Shown here one piece after another: positions 50,031 through 58,920 of a stretch of 64,000 bases of DNA. The position numbers and the translations under genes are program-made. The stretch comes from Thalassospiraceae bacterium LMO-SO8 (GTDB taxonomy: Bacteria > Pseudomonadota > Alphaproteobacteria > Rhodospirillales > Casp-alpha2). The notes beneath the pieces were generated by a model. The model did no database searches. It was not told the origin of the DNA and saw nothing but the letters and a program-made list of their open reading frames with translations. Location of the stretch: contig CP134226.1 in the NCBI GenBank assembly GCA_031655335.1, positions 682,001 through 746,000 of the forward strand, read 5' to 3'. Positions within the stretch are counted from its first letter, which is position 1, and every line of letters begins with the position of its first letter.

Positions 50031-51191
50031 TTAGAAGGAGCGCGGCATGTCGAGGACATGTTCCGCGATGTAGGAGAGGATCAGGTTGGTCGAGATCGGC
50101 GCGACCTGATAGAGCCGGGTTTCGCGGAACTTGCGCTCCACATCGTATTCGCGGGCGAAACCGAAGCCACCGTGGGTCTGCAAACAGGCCTCGGCGGCAT
50201 GCCAGGTGGCTTCCGAGGCAAGCAGCTTGCTCATATTGGCCATGGCGCCGACGTCCTCGCCGGCGTCGAAGGTCTCTGCCGCCTTCTGCACCATCAGGGC
50301 CGCCGCCTCGGTTTCCGCATAGGCGCGGGCGATGGGGAACTGGATGCCCTGGTTCTGGCCGATCGGGCGGTCGAACACGCGGCGGTCGACGGCGTAGTCG
50401 CGGGCCTTCTGGATGAACCAGCGGGCGTCGCCCACGCATTCCGAGGCGATCAGGATGCGTTCCGCGTTCATGCCGTCGAGGATGTAGTAGAACCCGCGGC
50501 CCTCTTCGCCGATCAGGGCGTCGGCGGGAATGCGCAGGTCGTCGAAGAAGATTTCCGTGGCCGCGTGGTTGACCATCGCCTCCAGCTTCTTGATCTCGAG
50601 GCCGTTGCCCTTGGCCTTCTGCATGTCGACCAGGAAGATGGACATGCCCTGGTGCGGCTTGGCGGCCTCTTCGCGCGACGTGGTGCGGGCCAGCAGCAGC
50701 ATCAGGTCGGAATGCTCGGCCCGCGACGTCCAGACCTTCTGGCCGTTGATGACCCATTCGTTGCCGTCCTTGCGCGCCGTGGTGCGGATGCGCGTGGTGT
50801 CCGTGCCCGACGTCGGCTCGGTCACGCCGAAGGCCTGAAGGCGCAGCTTGCCCGAGGCGATCTCCGGCAGGTAGCGCGCCTTCTTGCCCTCGTCGCCATG
50901 GCGCAAGAGTGCCCCCATGATGTACATCTGCGCGTGGCAGGCACCGCCGTTGCAGCCGGATTTATGGATTTCCTCCATGATCGCGGCGGCTTCGGACAGG
51001 CCAAGGCCCGACCCGCCGTATTCCTCGGGAATCAGGCAGGCGAGGAAGCCGGCCTCGGTCAGGGCCGTGACGAATTCAACGGGATAGGCGTCGTCGCGGT
51101 CCTTTTCGCGCCAGTATTCGCCGGGAAAATCACGGCATAGGGCGGCAACGGATTCCCGGATTTCCGGGTGCGTGGGCGTGAAAGCGGTCAT
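50031..51191 (-). CDS. Acyl-CoA dehydrogenase with an atypical C-terminus
   Basis: The 386-residue flavoprotein has the normal acyl-CoA dehydrogenase parts: FGVTEPTSGTDTT (near 122-134), INGQKVWTSRAEHSD, and THGGFGFAREYDVERKFRE near 345. The canonical base in the C-terminal YEGT motif is missing; the same place reads YQVAPIST. Enzymes of this group place the base elsewhere or use a different residue, so the substrate is probably a branched or unusual acyl-CoA. It leads the operon; ATG 51191 precedes an intergenic promoter shared with the divergent glycosyltransferase. Confidence 0.88.
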   Translation of the reverse strand: MTAFTPTHPEIRESVAALCRDFPGEYWREKDRDDAYPVEFVTALTEAGFLACLIPEEYGGSGLGLSEAAAIMEEIHKSGCNGGACHAQMYIMGALLRHGDEGKKARYLPEIASGKLRLQAFGVTEPTSGTDTTRIRTTARKDGNEWVINGQKVWTSRAEHSDLMLLLARTTSREEAAKPHQGMSIFLVDMQKAKGNGLEIKKLEAMVNHAATEIFFDDLRIPADALIGEEGRGFYYILDGMNAERILIASECVGDARWFIQKARDYAVDRRVFDRPIGQNQGIQFPIARAYAETEAAALMVQKAAETFDAGEDVGAMANMSKLLASEATWHAAEACLQTHGGFGFAREYDVERKFRETRLYQVAPISTNLILSYIAEHVLDMPRSF

Positions 51192-51329
51192 GGATGTTCC
51201 TGGGCTGGTGATCTGGGTGGCATTCTTGGATCGACGAAGTTTTAATGGTTTTAGCGCAACCTTGCGCCTGTCCGAAAGGCCCGTGGAACGGGCCGTGGAT
51301 GTGACCAAGGGCAAGAGATCGGATTTCAG

Positions 51330-52283
51330 GTGCCGGAAGACCGTAAAATCGCCGTCGTCATTCCCGCCTACCGGGCGGCCAGCCAGGTCGCCACGGTGGT
51401 TCGCGGCGTGCCCGATTGGATCAAGCGTATCTACGTGATCGACGACGCCTGCCCGGAAAAATCGGGCGATGCGGCCAAGGCGGCCGGCGACGGCCGGGTC
51501 ATGGTCCTGCGCCGGCAACAGAACGGCGGCGTGGGGGCGGCGGTGAAGACCGGCTACCGCCAGGCCCTGGCCGACGGCTTCGACATCGTGGTCAAGATGG
51601 ATGCCGACGATCAGATGGACCCGGCCTATCTGAAGGCCCTGTTGAAGCCGATCCTGGCGGGCCGCGCCGACTACACCAAGGGCAATCGGTTCCGCGACCT
51701 CAAGGCTCTGCGCCAGATGCCCCGCGTGCGCCTGTTCGGCAACAGCGTGCTGACCTTCCTGGTCAAGGCGGCGTCGGGATACTGGCAGATGATGGATCCG
51801 ACCAACGGCTACACCGCGATCAACCGCGAGGCGCTTGAGCGCCTTGAGCTTGATCGGGTGTCCGACGGCTATTTCTTCGAATCGGACATGCTGATCCGCC
51901 TCAACATCGCCGGTGCCGTGGCCGAGGACGTGGCCATCCCGGCGCGGTACGGCGACGAGCAAAGCTCGCTGCATATCCCGTCGATCATGCCCGTGTTCGT
52001 CTACCGGCTGATCCGCGGCATGGGCAAACGCATCCTGTTCAAGTATTTCCTCTACGATTTCTCGCTGGGGTCCTTCTACCTGACGGCGGGCACGTTGCTG
52101 ACGGCCTTCGGCCTGGTGTTCGGCGGTTACAAATGGTGGCTGTCGGCGCAGGGCGGCACGGCCGCGACCACGGGCACGGTGATGATTGCCGTGCTGGCGC
52201 TGCTGCTCGGCGTGCAATTCCTGGTCCAGGCCATCAATTTCGACATCCAGACCGCGCCGAAGCGTCCCCGCGACGACGAGTAA
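51330..52283 (+). CDS. GT2-family glycosyltransferase (dolichyl/polyprenyl-phosphate sugar synthase-like)
   Basis: The 317-residue protein has the GT2 domain: VVIPAYRAASQVATVV, the nucleotide-binding KMDADDQMDP (DxD near 90-92), and a C-terminal part with two hydrophobic segments (about 240-265 and 280-300), which anchors it in the membrane. This resembles polyprenyl-phosphate mannose/glucose synthases such as DPM1 or ArnC. The start is GTG 51330. The radical SAM gene follows 95 bp later on the same strand; the pair recurs as a unit here with no other sugar gene. Confidence 0.85.
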   Translation: MPEDRKIAVVIPAYRAASQVATVVRGVPDWIKRIYVIDDACPEKSGDAAKAAGDGRVMVLRRQQNGGVGAAVKTGYRQALADGFDIVVKMDADDQMDPAYLKALLKPILAGRADYTKGNRFRDLKALRQMPRVRLFGNSVLTFLVKAASGYWQMMDPTNGYTAINREALERLELDRVSDGYFFESDMLIRLNIAGAVAEDVAIPARYGDEQSSLHIPSIMPVFVYRLIRGMGKRILFKYFLYDFSLGSFYLTAGTLLTAFGLVFGGYKWWLSAQGGTAATTGTVMIAVLALLLGVQFLVQAINFDIQTAPKRPRDDE

Positions 52284-52378
52284 GGCTTTGCCATCCTCCC
52301 TTAAAACCTACTAAAAGGTGGCATATGCGCGCGCCGTCCCCATATTGGGGGGATCGCCCGCCCAACGCCGGGAAGATC

Positions 52379-54148
52379 ATGACCGATAAGGCCCACGCAA
52401 CACCGTCGCCGCATACGCAGGAGCGCCCGTTCCGCGTGATGTTCGTGCATGCGCCGGACCCGGTCTATTCCAACACCCAGACCTACGGCGCCATCTTCAT
52501 GCCCGTTTGGGCCTATACCCTGGCCGCGCATATCCCCGACGACCTGGGGGTGGACCTGATGCTGCACGACACGCGGGTGCAGAGGGTCGAGGACATTCCC
52601 GAGGCCGATATCTACCTGTTCAGCGGCATCAACCAGGACGCCCCGTTCATGGAGCGTATCCGCGGCCAATTGAAGGCGCGGTTCCCCAAGGCGCGTTCCA
52701 TCGTCGGCGGCCCGCTGGCCTGGTCGTTCGATCAGGCCGGCACCCTCGGCCGGTTTGAGAATTTCGACCATGTCTTCATCGGCGACGGCGAGGCCTGCGT
52801 GGCCCAGCTGATCCGGGACGTGCGCGACGGCCAGCCCATGGAGCACCTGATCAAATCGCCCGGCCGGTTCGAAATCGCCAAGGCCAAGCCCATGCACCGG
52901 GGCCTCATGGACGCGACCATTTCGCGCTATTACGGCGCGGTGATCGAGGTTTCGCGCGGCTGCCCGTTCCTCTGCGAATTCTGCGACATCCGCATCATGG
53001 ACGACAACAACCGGCCCCATAACAAGTCGGCCGACCTGATCGTCGAGGAACTGGACCATCTGTGCTCGCTCGGCGTGTCGCAAATCCTGTTCGCCTGCGA
53101 CAACTTCATCGGCGAACCGCGCTGGGCCGAAACGGTGATCGACAAAATTCTCGAGTGGAAGGCCAGGACCGGCCACACGCCCTCGCTCTATACCTGGCTG
53201 ACCATCAACCTGAACAATCATCCGGACCTGATGGCCAAGATGCGCCGCGCCGGCTTCGACATGCTGTTCATCGGCATCGAAAGCTTTTCCAAGAATTCGC
53301 TTCTGGAAACGGCCAAGGTGCAGAATTCCTCGACCGAGCTGACCCAGGTGGTACGCGAAATCCAGGCGCGCGGCTTCATCATCGTCGGCGGCCTGATCTT
53401 CGGCTTCGATTCCGACGACGAGGATTGTTTCGACATCACGCTGAAGGGCCTGACGGACGCGGCGCTGTTGTCGGGCGATCCGTCGCTGCTGACGGCCCTG
53501 CCGGGCACGCCCTTGTACCGCCGCATGAAGCTGTCGGGGCGCCTGCGCGACGTGCGCTTCGGGCTCGGCGGCTACAAGTATCAGACCAACATCAAATACC
53601 TTTTGCCGCGCCGGACCATGATCGACGGCTACAAGCACTTCGTCGACGTGTTCACCGACGGCGCCTATCAGTACGAACGGCTCAAGGCGTTCTTCGACCT
53701 GCAGACCGAGGGCCATCATGTGCCCATCGAAGGCCAGGGCTTCGGCAACACGGGCCTGTTCCTCAAGATGGTGTTCAAGAACTGGCGGGCCCTGCTGCAA
53801 CTGACCCAGCGCCTGACCCGGTTCTCCCTCAACCCGAAGCGGGTGTACTACGCGCTCAAGGGTTTCGGCATGGCGTTCTCGCGGCGCAAGGAAGTGCCCA
53901 ACTGGTTCGGCTATTTCCAGTTCTGGCTGTTCGCCTGGACCAACGCGGCGCTCAAGTACCTGAATCTCAGCGACGCCGACTTCGACATCGAAAGCGTGCC
54001 CGAAGGCTTCGACATCCACGACATCCTGCCCAAGGATTATGGTTCGACGGCGGCGGAACCGATCCCCGCCGGCAAGATCAAGGCCCAGCTTCGGTCGACG
54101 ACGGCGCAGCTTGAATCCGTTATTGAACGCAAGGTGGGCGCAGCGTAG
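52379..54148 (+). CDS. B12-binding-type radical SAM enzyme
   Basis: The 589-residue protein has an N-terminal cobalamin-binding-like domain (FRVMFVHAPDPVYSNTQTYGAIFMPVW, seen in parts) and the radical SAM cluster CPFLCEFC with Cys195, 199 and 202, followed by LFACDNFIGE and GGLIFGFDSDDED. The C-terminal DUF4070-like part (about 400-560) is basic and aromatic. Relatives methylate or rearrange membrane lipids (hopanoid methylases) or build other natural products. ATG 52379 has GGGAAG upstream; ATG 52325 with AGGTGG is also possible. It pairs with the glycosyltransferase, so a glycolipid modification is plausible. Confidence 0.8.
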   Translation: MTDKAHATPSPHTQERPFRVMFVHAPDPVYSNTQTYGAIFMPVWAYTLAAHIPDDLGVDLMLHDTRVQRVEDIPEADIYLFSGINQDAPFMERIRGQLKARFPKARSIVGGPLAWSFDQAGTLGRFENFDHVFIGDGEACVAQLIRDVRDGQPMEHLIKSPGRFEIAKAKPMHRGLMDATISRYYGAVIEVSRGCPFLCEFCDIRIMDDNNRPHNKSADLIVEELDHLCSLGVSQILFACDNFIGEPRWAETVIDKILEWKARTGHTPSLYTWLTINLNNHPDLMAKMRRAGFDMLFIGIESFSKNSLLETAKVQNSSTELTQVVREIQARGFIIVGGLIFGFDSDDEDCFDITLKGLTDAALLSGDPSLLTALPGTPLYRRMKLSGRLRDVRFGLGGYKYQTNIKYLLPRRTMIDGYKHFVDVFTDGAYQYERLKAFFDLQTEGHHVPIEGQGFGNTGLFLKMVFKNWRALLQLTQRLTRFSLNPKRVYYALKGFGMAFSRRKEVPNWFGYFQFWLFAWTNAALKYLNLSDADFDIESVPEGFDIHDILPKDYGSTAAEPIPAGKIKAQLRSTTAQLESVIERKVGAA

Positions 54149-54223
54149 CCGTCCGCCATCTTCCACCACCCTGCCGTCGGCATCTACCCGGAACCGGACC
54201 GTCAAGGTCCGCTGTCCTTTTCC

Positions 54224-55183
54224 ATGTCCAAGGGAACGACCGTGAAGCCCATCATCCTGTTCAAACACGAAGCCCCCCGCCACCGCGTCGATTTCGCGCC
54301 CGACTTCACGCTGCTGGATTTCGATCTGGCGGCGGGAACGCCCGACGACGCCGCCCGGAAAGCGGCCCGGATCATGGTCACCTCGGGCTTCATCGGCATG
54401 ACCCGCGCGGAAATGGACGCCCTGCCGGCGCTGGAGCTGATCTGCACCATCGGCACGGGATACGAGAAGGTCGATCAGGACGCGGCCCGGGAGCGCGGCA
54501 TCCGCGTCACCCATGCCGCCGGCATGAACGCCCCCTCGGTCGCTGACCACGCCTTTGCCCTGCTGCTTTCCGTCGTGCGCAACATTCCCGTCTACGATGC
54601 CTCGGCCCGGGCCGGAAAATGGCGCGAGGATCTGCCCCAGCGCCCCATGGCGAACGGCAAGAAGATCGGCATCATCGGCATGGGCGGCATCGGCCAGGGC
54701 ATCGCCAGGCGCGCCGAGGGCTTCGACATGGAAGTCTCCTACATGGCCCGGTCGGCCAAGGCCGAGCTGCCCTGGCGTTATTTCGACAATCTGCGCGACA
54801 TGGCCGGGCATGTGGATTTCCTGATTTCCGCCGTGCCCGGCGGGCCCGCGACCCATCACATGATCGACCGCGCCGTTCTGGAAGCCCTGGGCCCGGCCGG
54901 ATTCCTGGTCAACGTCGGGCGCGGCAGCGTCGTTCACACGGATGATCTGATCGCGGCCCTGCGTGACGGCGCCATCGCCGGGGCCGGTCTCGACGTGTTC
55001 GAGGACGAGCCGACTGTCCCCGAAGCGCTCTGCGCCATGACCAACGTCGTCCTGACCCCTCATGTCGGCGGGGCGGCGCCCGAGGTTCAAATCCTGGGGG
55101 TGAAGCTCATGCGCCGCAATATCGAGGCCTTCCTGGCCGGCAAACCCCTGGTCAGTCCGATCCCGGAACTGTCCGAAGCTTGA
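54224..55183 (+). CDS. D-2-hydroxyacid dehydrogenase
   Basis: The 319-residue enzyme has the NAD(P) fold IGIIGMGGIGQGIA (near 146-159), the catalytic triad Arg in NVGRGS, Glu in DVFEDEP and His in LTPHVGGAAPE. It reduces 2-oxo acids such as hydroxypyruvate or glyoxylate. The TTG/ATG start region is short and ATG 54224 fits the family. Its end overlaps the convergent GntR gene by 32 bp. It may belong functionally with the lyase gene beyond that regulator. Confidence 0.88.
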   Translation: MSKGTTVKPIILFKHEAPRHRVDFAPDFTLLDFDLAAGTPDDAARKAARIMVTSGFIGMTRAEMDALPALELICTIGTGYEKVDQDAARERGIRVTHAAGMNAPSVADHAFALLLSVVRNIPVYDASARAGKWREDLPQRPMANGKKIGIIGMGGIGQGIARRAEGFDMEVSYMARSAKAELPWRYFDNLRDMAGHVDFLISAVPGGPATHHMIDRAVLEALGPAGFLVNVGRGSVVHTDDLIAALRDGAIAGAGLDVFEDEPTVPEALCAMTNVVLTPHVGGAAPEVQILGVKLMRRNIEAFLAGKPLVSPIPELSEA

Positions 55184-55835
55184 CGGGGGCGGCGGGCGCG
55201 CCGATCCGCAGTTTGAAGTTGGCAAGCGCGGCATGGACATGGCCGAGCATGATGGCGGCGGCAAGCTCGGCTTGCCCGTGTTCGACCGCCGCGGCCAGTT
55301 GGCGGTGTTCGGCGAAACTGCGGTCCACGTCGGCGCGGGCGAATTTCTTGTAGGACTGAACGACGTTGTTCAGTTCGATCAGGGACGTCGTGACGGCCAG
55401 AAGCTGGCGCTGCCCCGACGCCTCCAGAAGCACCTGATGAAAGCGGTTGTTGAGGGGCGCGATCCGGCCGAAGTCGGGCTCGCTCCGGTCGCCCAGCGTT
55501 TCCATCCGCGCGCATAGCTCGAACAACTCGTCCAGGTGTTCCTGTTTGCGGTTAAGGGCCGCCAGGCGCGCGCCCTGGGGTTCCAGCAGCGCGCGGACCT
55601 CCAGGATCTCGACCATCTCCGCATCGGCGTAGCCATGCACGATGGCGCCGGCGTGGGCGGTGAAGTCGATCAGCCGGTCGTTGACCAGGCGCTGCAAGGC
55701 GATGCGCACGGGCGTGCGGCTGACGCCGAACTGCGCCGCCAACTCGCCCTCGCGCAGGCGGTCGCCCACGGCATATTCGCCGGCAAGAATACCTTCGCGG
55801 ATTTGCCGATAGACCCGATCGCTTGACGTCGCCAT
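55152..55835 (-). CDS. GntR-family regulator, FCD type
   Basis: The 227-residue regulator has a winged helix-turn-helix at about 10-75 (GVSRTPVRIALQRLVNDRLI) and an FCD domain with RFHQVLLEASGQ and VEHGQAELAAAIMLGHV. It is divergent from the lyase gene, and two identical TTTATTGCATGCAAT sites lie in the 157-bp gap between them. These are probably its operators and would control both directions. Starts at ATG 55835. Confidence 0.88.
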   Translation of the reverse strand: MATSSDRVYRQIREGILAGEYAVGDRLREGELAAQFGVSRTPVRIALQRLVNDRLIDFTAHAGAIVHGYADAEMVEILEVRALLEPQGARLAALNRKQEHLDELFELCARMETLGDRSEPDFGRIAPLNNRFHQVLLEASGQRQLLAVTTSLIELNNVVQSYKKFARADVDRSFAEHRQLAAAVEHGQAELAAAIMLGHVHAALANFKLRIGAPAAPVKLRTVPGSD

Positions 55836-55903
55836 GGCCTCACTCCCTGGGCATCACGCCGGCAACCACGCTGTCCCGCGCGATACGCCGCATAGCCTTG
55901 TTT

Positions 55904-55915
55904 ATTGCATGCAAT
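55904..55915. promoter_or_regulatory. GntR operator 1
   Basis: ATTGCATGCAAT is a perfect 12-bp palindrome, with TTT in front identical to the second copy. It lies 68 bases upstream of the regulator's start codon. Confidence 0.7.
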
Positions 55916-55955
55916 ATAGGTTAAAACAGCCCCATAAATGGCAAAAATAGCCTTT

Positions 55956-55967
55956 ATTGCATGCAAT
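55956..55967. promoter_or_regulatory. GntR operator 2
   Basis: This is a second perfect ATTGCATGCAAT, 52 bp from the first (centre to centre), about five helical turns, so both sites face the same side of the DNA. It is 25 bases before the lyase start codon. Confidence 0.7.
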
Positions 55968-55992
55968 TATTCCACGAAGAGGAAATGTTCGA

Positions 55993-56844
55993 ATGAAAAG
56001 CCTGTCCCAACGCCTGAAGCAGGATGAGATTCTTATCGCCCCCGGCGTGTTTGACATGATTTCGGCGAAGGTCGCCGATTCCCTGGGGTTCGATGTCCTT
56101 TACATGACCGGTTACGGCGTCGTGGCCTCGCACTTGGGCCTGCCCGATGCCGGCATCGCAACCTACACGGACATGGTCGGGCGCGTGCGCCAGATCGCCG
56201 AGGGCACCAAGACGCCCCTGATCGCCGACGGCGACACCGGCTACGGCGGGCTGCTTAACCTGGAACACACGGTGCGCGGCTATGAACGGGCCGGCGCCAC
56301 GGCGATCCAGCTTGAAGATCAGGAATTTCCCAAGAAATGCGGTCACATGCTGGGCCGCAACGTGGTGCCGCTGGAAGACATGCTGGCCAAGATCCGCGTC
56401 GCCCGCGACACCCGCGACAGCGCGGAATTCCTGATCATCGCACGCACGGATTCGCGCACCACCCTGGGCCTGGACGAAGCCCTGCGGCGGGCCGACGCCT
56501 TCGCCGAAGCGGGCGCCGATGTCCTGTTCGTCGAATCCCCGGAAAGCGAGGAAGAGATGCGCACGATCTGCGATCGCTTCGACCTGCCGCTGCTGGCGAA
56601 CATGGTCGAAGGCGGCCGCACCCCGGTTCTCAGCCGCGACGACCTGCAATCCCTCGGCTACAAGATCGCCCTGTTCCCCGGCAGCGGGTTCCTGGCCGCC
56701 GGTCAGGCCTTGAAGGCCGTGTACACCGACCTCAAGGAGACCGGATCGACCGCCGGCTCGAAGGTCGACTTCTACCCGTTCGCCGAGTTCAGCCAGCTCA
56801 TGGGCTTCGGCCGGGTCTACGACTTCGAACAGAAATACAAGTAA
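55993..56844 (+). CDS. Isocitrate lyase/PEP mutase superfamily lyase
   Basis: The 283-residue protein has the barrel of methylisocitrate/dimethylmalate lyases: TGYGVVASHLG, IADGDTGYGG (metal Asp in DGDTGYG near 78), AIQLEDQEFPKKCGHMLGR (in parts QLEDQEFPKKCGH near 113-125, with the catalytic Cys) and ARTDSR. Members split 2-methylisocitrate, dimethylmalate or oxaloacetate-like acids. ATG 55993 follows GAAGAGGAA. Divergent GntR control and the neighbouring 2-hydroxyacid dehydrogenase suggest a small organic-acid route. Exact substrate not given by the motifs seen. Confidence 0.87.
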   Translation: MKSLSQRLKQDEILIAPGVFDMISAKVADSLGFDVLYMTGYGVVASHLGLPDAGIATYTDMVGRVRQIAEGTKTPLIADGDTGYGGLLNLEHTVRGYERAGATAIQLEDQEFPKKCGHMLGRNVVPLEDMLAKIRVARDTRDSAEFLIIARTDSRTTLGLDEALRRADAFAEAGADVLFVESPESEEEMRTICDRFDLPLLANMVEGGRTPVLSRDDLQSLGYKIALFPGSGFLAAGQALKAVYTDLKETGSTAGSKVDFYPFAEFSQLMGFGRVYDFEQKYK

Positions 56845-56920
56845 TCCCCCCCGGGCCCGCGCGCTGCGGGCCCGGCCATCCACCGGGGGTCGCCCGTTCG
56901 GCATTTCCGTCTGGAAATTA

Positions 56921-56936
56921 ATCTTGACGTCAAGAT
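56921..56936. promoter_or_regulatory. MarR operator
   Basis: ATCTTGACGTCAAGAT is a perfect 16-bp palindrome 25 bases before the marR start codon, in the right place to block transcription of the whole operon. Confidence 0.7.
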
Positions 56937-56960
56937 AGTTGCCGGGAAACACTGTCCGGC

Positions 56961-57500
56961 ATGGATCACTCTTCGACCCGCCCCGAGGATCACGTCGCGC
57001 GCATTCTCGCCGAATGGCGGCAGGAATTTCCGAACCTGGCCGTCGCCCCCATGGGGGTGGTCGGCCGCGTGCGTCGGCTCAGCACCTTCTTTTTGCGCGG
57101 GATGGAGGAAACCTGGGCCAAGTTCGGCCTGAACGTGGCCGGTTTCGACGTGCTGTCAACGCTGCTCCGGGCCGGCGCGCCCTACAGCCTGTCACCCGGT
57201 GAACTGTTGGCCTCGACCATGGTCACGTCGGGCACCATGACCCATCGCATCGATCAGTTGGAGCGCGCGGGCCTCGTCGTCCGCCGGGCCAATCGCGACG
57301 ACGGGCGCAGCGTGCTGATCGCCCTGACCGACCGGGGGCGCAAGCTGATCGAACAGGCCCTTGTCGCCCATGTGGAAACTCAGGCCCGCCTGATCGACAC
57401 CCTGACCCCGGCGGAACAGGAGACCCTGGCCGCCTTGCTGAAAAAGATGCTGGCCGAATTCGAGGCGCCGAAACCCGGCAAGCAGGACCCGGCGCCATGA
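56961..57500 (+). CDS. MarR-family regulator
   Basis: The 179-residue regulator has the MarR winged helix-turn-helix (LLASTMVTSGTMTHRIDQLERAGLVVRRANRDDGRS, in parts TSGTMTHRIDQLERAGLV near 90-108) between helical dimerisation ends. It is the first gene of the molybdenum-hydroxylase operon and its stop overlaps the next start as ATGA. The palindrome at 56921-56936 is its probable operator, so autorepression relieved by the pathway substrate is likely. Confidence 0.9.
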   Translation: MDHSSTRPEDHVARILAEWRQEFPNLAVAPMGVVGRVRRLSTFFLRGMEETWAKFGLNVAGFDVLSTLLRAGAPYSLSPGELLASTMVTSGTMTHRIDQLERAGLVVRRANRDDGRSVLIALTDRGRKLIEQALVAHVETQARLIDTLTPAEQETLAALLKKMLAEFEAPKPGKQDPAP

Positions 57501-58048
57501 TTATCGAGAACACCCTGGACCTCGGCCTCGCCCCCGATGATGCCTGGCGGACCTTGCTGAACATCCCTTACGTGGCGCCCTGCCTGCCCGGCACCAAGCT
57601 GACGGCGGTGGTGGACGAGCGCACCTACGAAGGCATGGTGGAGCTGAAGCTGGGCCCCGTCAGCCTGTCGTTTCGCGGCACGGCGGTGATCGAGGACGTG
57701 GACCCGGACGCCATGAAGGTCCGTGTATCCGCCAAGGGCCGGGAAGACCGGGGCCGGGGCTCGGCCCACGCCACGGTAACCTTCCAGTTGCATCCATCGG
57801 GCGACGGCACCCGCGTCGAAGTGGCGACGGACCTCAACCTGGCCGGCAGCATCATCCAGTACGCACGCGGGGCCGGAGTGGTCACCAAGACGGCGCAGCA
57901 GCTGGTCGACCAGTTCGCCCAGCGCCTGACCCAGCGCATCGAAAGCGGGGAAGAACCCGACCCGGAGGCGATCAAGGTCGGCTCGCTTCTGTGGCGGGGG
58001 CTGACCGCGCGCTTCAAGGGTGGCAAGCCGGACACGCCGGACGCATGA
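57497..58048 (+). CDS. coxG: CoxG-like SRPBCC protein
   Basis: The 183-residue protein fits CoxG (SRPBCC fold): GLAPDDAWRTLLNIPYVAPCLPG near 10-32, SFRGTAVIEDVDPD, and GRGSAHATVTFQL. In CO dehydrogenase clusters CoxG helps bring the enzyme to the membrane. Here it is translationally coupled to marR (ATGA overlap) and to the medium subunit gene. It does not itself show that CO is the substrate. Confidence 0.87.
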   Translation: MIIENTLDLGLAPDDAWRTLLNIPYVAPCLPGTKLTAVVDERTYEGMVELKLGPVSLSFRGTAVIEDVDPDAMKVRVSAKGREDRGRGSAHATVTFQLHPSGDGTRVEVATDLNLAGSIIQYARGAGVVTKTAQQLVDQFAQRLTQRIESGEEPDPEAIKVGSLLWRGLTARFKGGKPDTPDA

Positions 58049-58920
58049 AGCCCGCCCCCTTCACCTATCACCGGGCGGGGTCGCTCGCCGAGGCGGCGGA
58101 GATGGCGGCAACGCTGGACAACGCGCGCCTGCTGTCGGGCGGGCAATCCCTGATGGCCATGATGAACCTGCGCTATGTCGCGGTCGATCATCTGATCGAC
58201 CTCAACCCGGTGGCGGAAATCGCGGGGATCGCGATCGACGGCGGGCGGGTGACCCTGGGCGCCATGACCCGCCAGCGCGCCGTGCTGGAATCGGACGCCC
58301 TGGCCGCCTGCTGCCCGATCCTGCGTGAGGCCCTGGGCTTCGTCGGTCATGTCCAGACCCGCAACCGGGGCACGGTCGGCGGGTCGCTGGCCCACCTCGA
58401 CCCGGCGGCGGAACTGCCGGGGATGGCGGCCCTGCTGGACGCCGAGATCACGCTGACGTCCCGGGGCGGCGCGCGCACCGTCGCCATGGCCGATTATCCG
58501 CAAGGTTACATGACCCCCGACATCGTCGACGGCGAAATTCTGACGTCCGTCGCCTTCGACCTCTGGCCCGAAGGCCACGGCTGGGATTTCCGCGAATTCG
58601 CCCAGCGTCACGGCGACTTCGCCATGGCCGGGGTCGGCAGCCTGATCGCCCTGGATGCGGACGGACGCATCGGCCGCGCGGCGGTGATCCTGATCGGCGT
58701 CGGCGACGGGCCGCTGCGCCTGCGCGACGTAGAGGACATATTGACGGACGAAGCCCCGTCCGGCGCCTTGTTCGCGGCGGCCGCCGCGATGGCCGCAGCC
58801 CGCCCCATGTCCGCCGACGCCCTGGTCACGGAAGCCTACCGGCAGCACTTGTCGCGCGTTCTGGTCCGCCGTTCCCTCACCCGTGCCTGCGCCCGCGCCA
58901 CGGAGGCTGCCCATGCCTGA
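58045..58920 (+). CDS. FAD-binding medium subunit of a molybdenum hydroxylase (CoxM-like)
   Basis: The 291-residue subunit has the FAD motifs LLSGGQSLMAMMNLR (near 31-45) and TVGGSLAHLDPAAELP (near 108-123). It carries electrons from the iron-sulfur centres to the acceptor. ATG 58045 overlaps the coxG stop; the gene overlaps the small subunit gene by eight bases. Length and order (M, S, L) are standard. Confidence 0.9.
   Translation: MKPAPFTYHRAGSLAEAAEMAATLDNARLLSGGQSLMAMMNLRYVAVDHLIDLNPVAEIAGIAIDGGRVTLGAMTRQRAVLESDALAACCPILREALGFVGHVQTRNRGTVGGSLAHLDPAAELPGMAALLDAEITLTSRGGARTVAMADYPQGYMTPDIVDGEILTSVAFDLWPEGHGWDFREFAQRHGDFAMAGVGSLIALDADGRIGRAAVILIGVGDGPLRLRDVEDILTDEAPSGALFAAAAAMAAARPMSADALVTEAYRQHLSRVLVRRSLTRACARATEAAHA

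Noticed and set aside
52301-55264. A 987-codon minus-strand open frame
   Set aside because: It is the mirror of the radical SAM and dehydrogenase genes; composition is His/Gly/Val/Arg-rich with no domain, and the plus-strand genes are clear.
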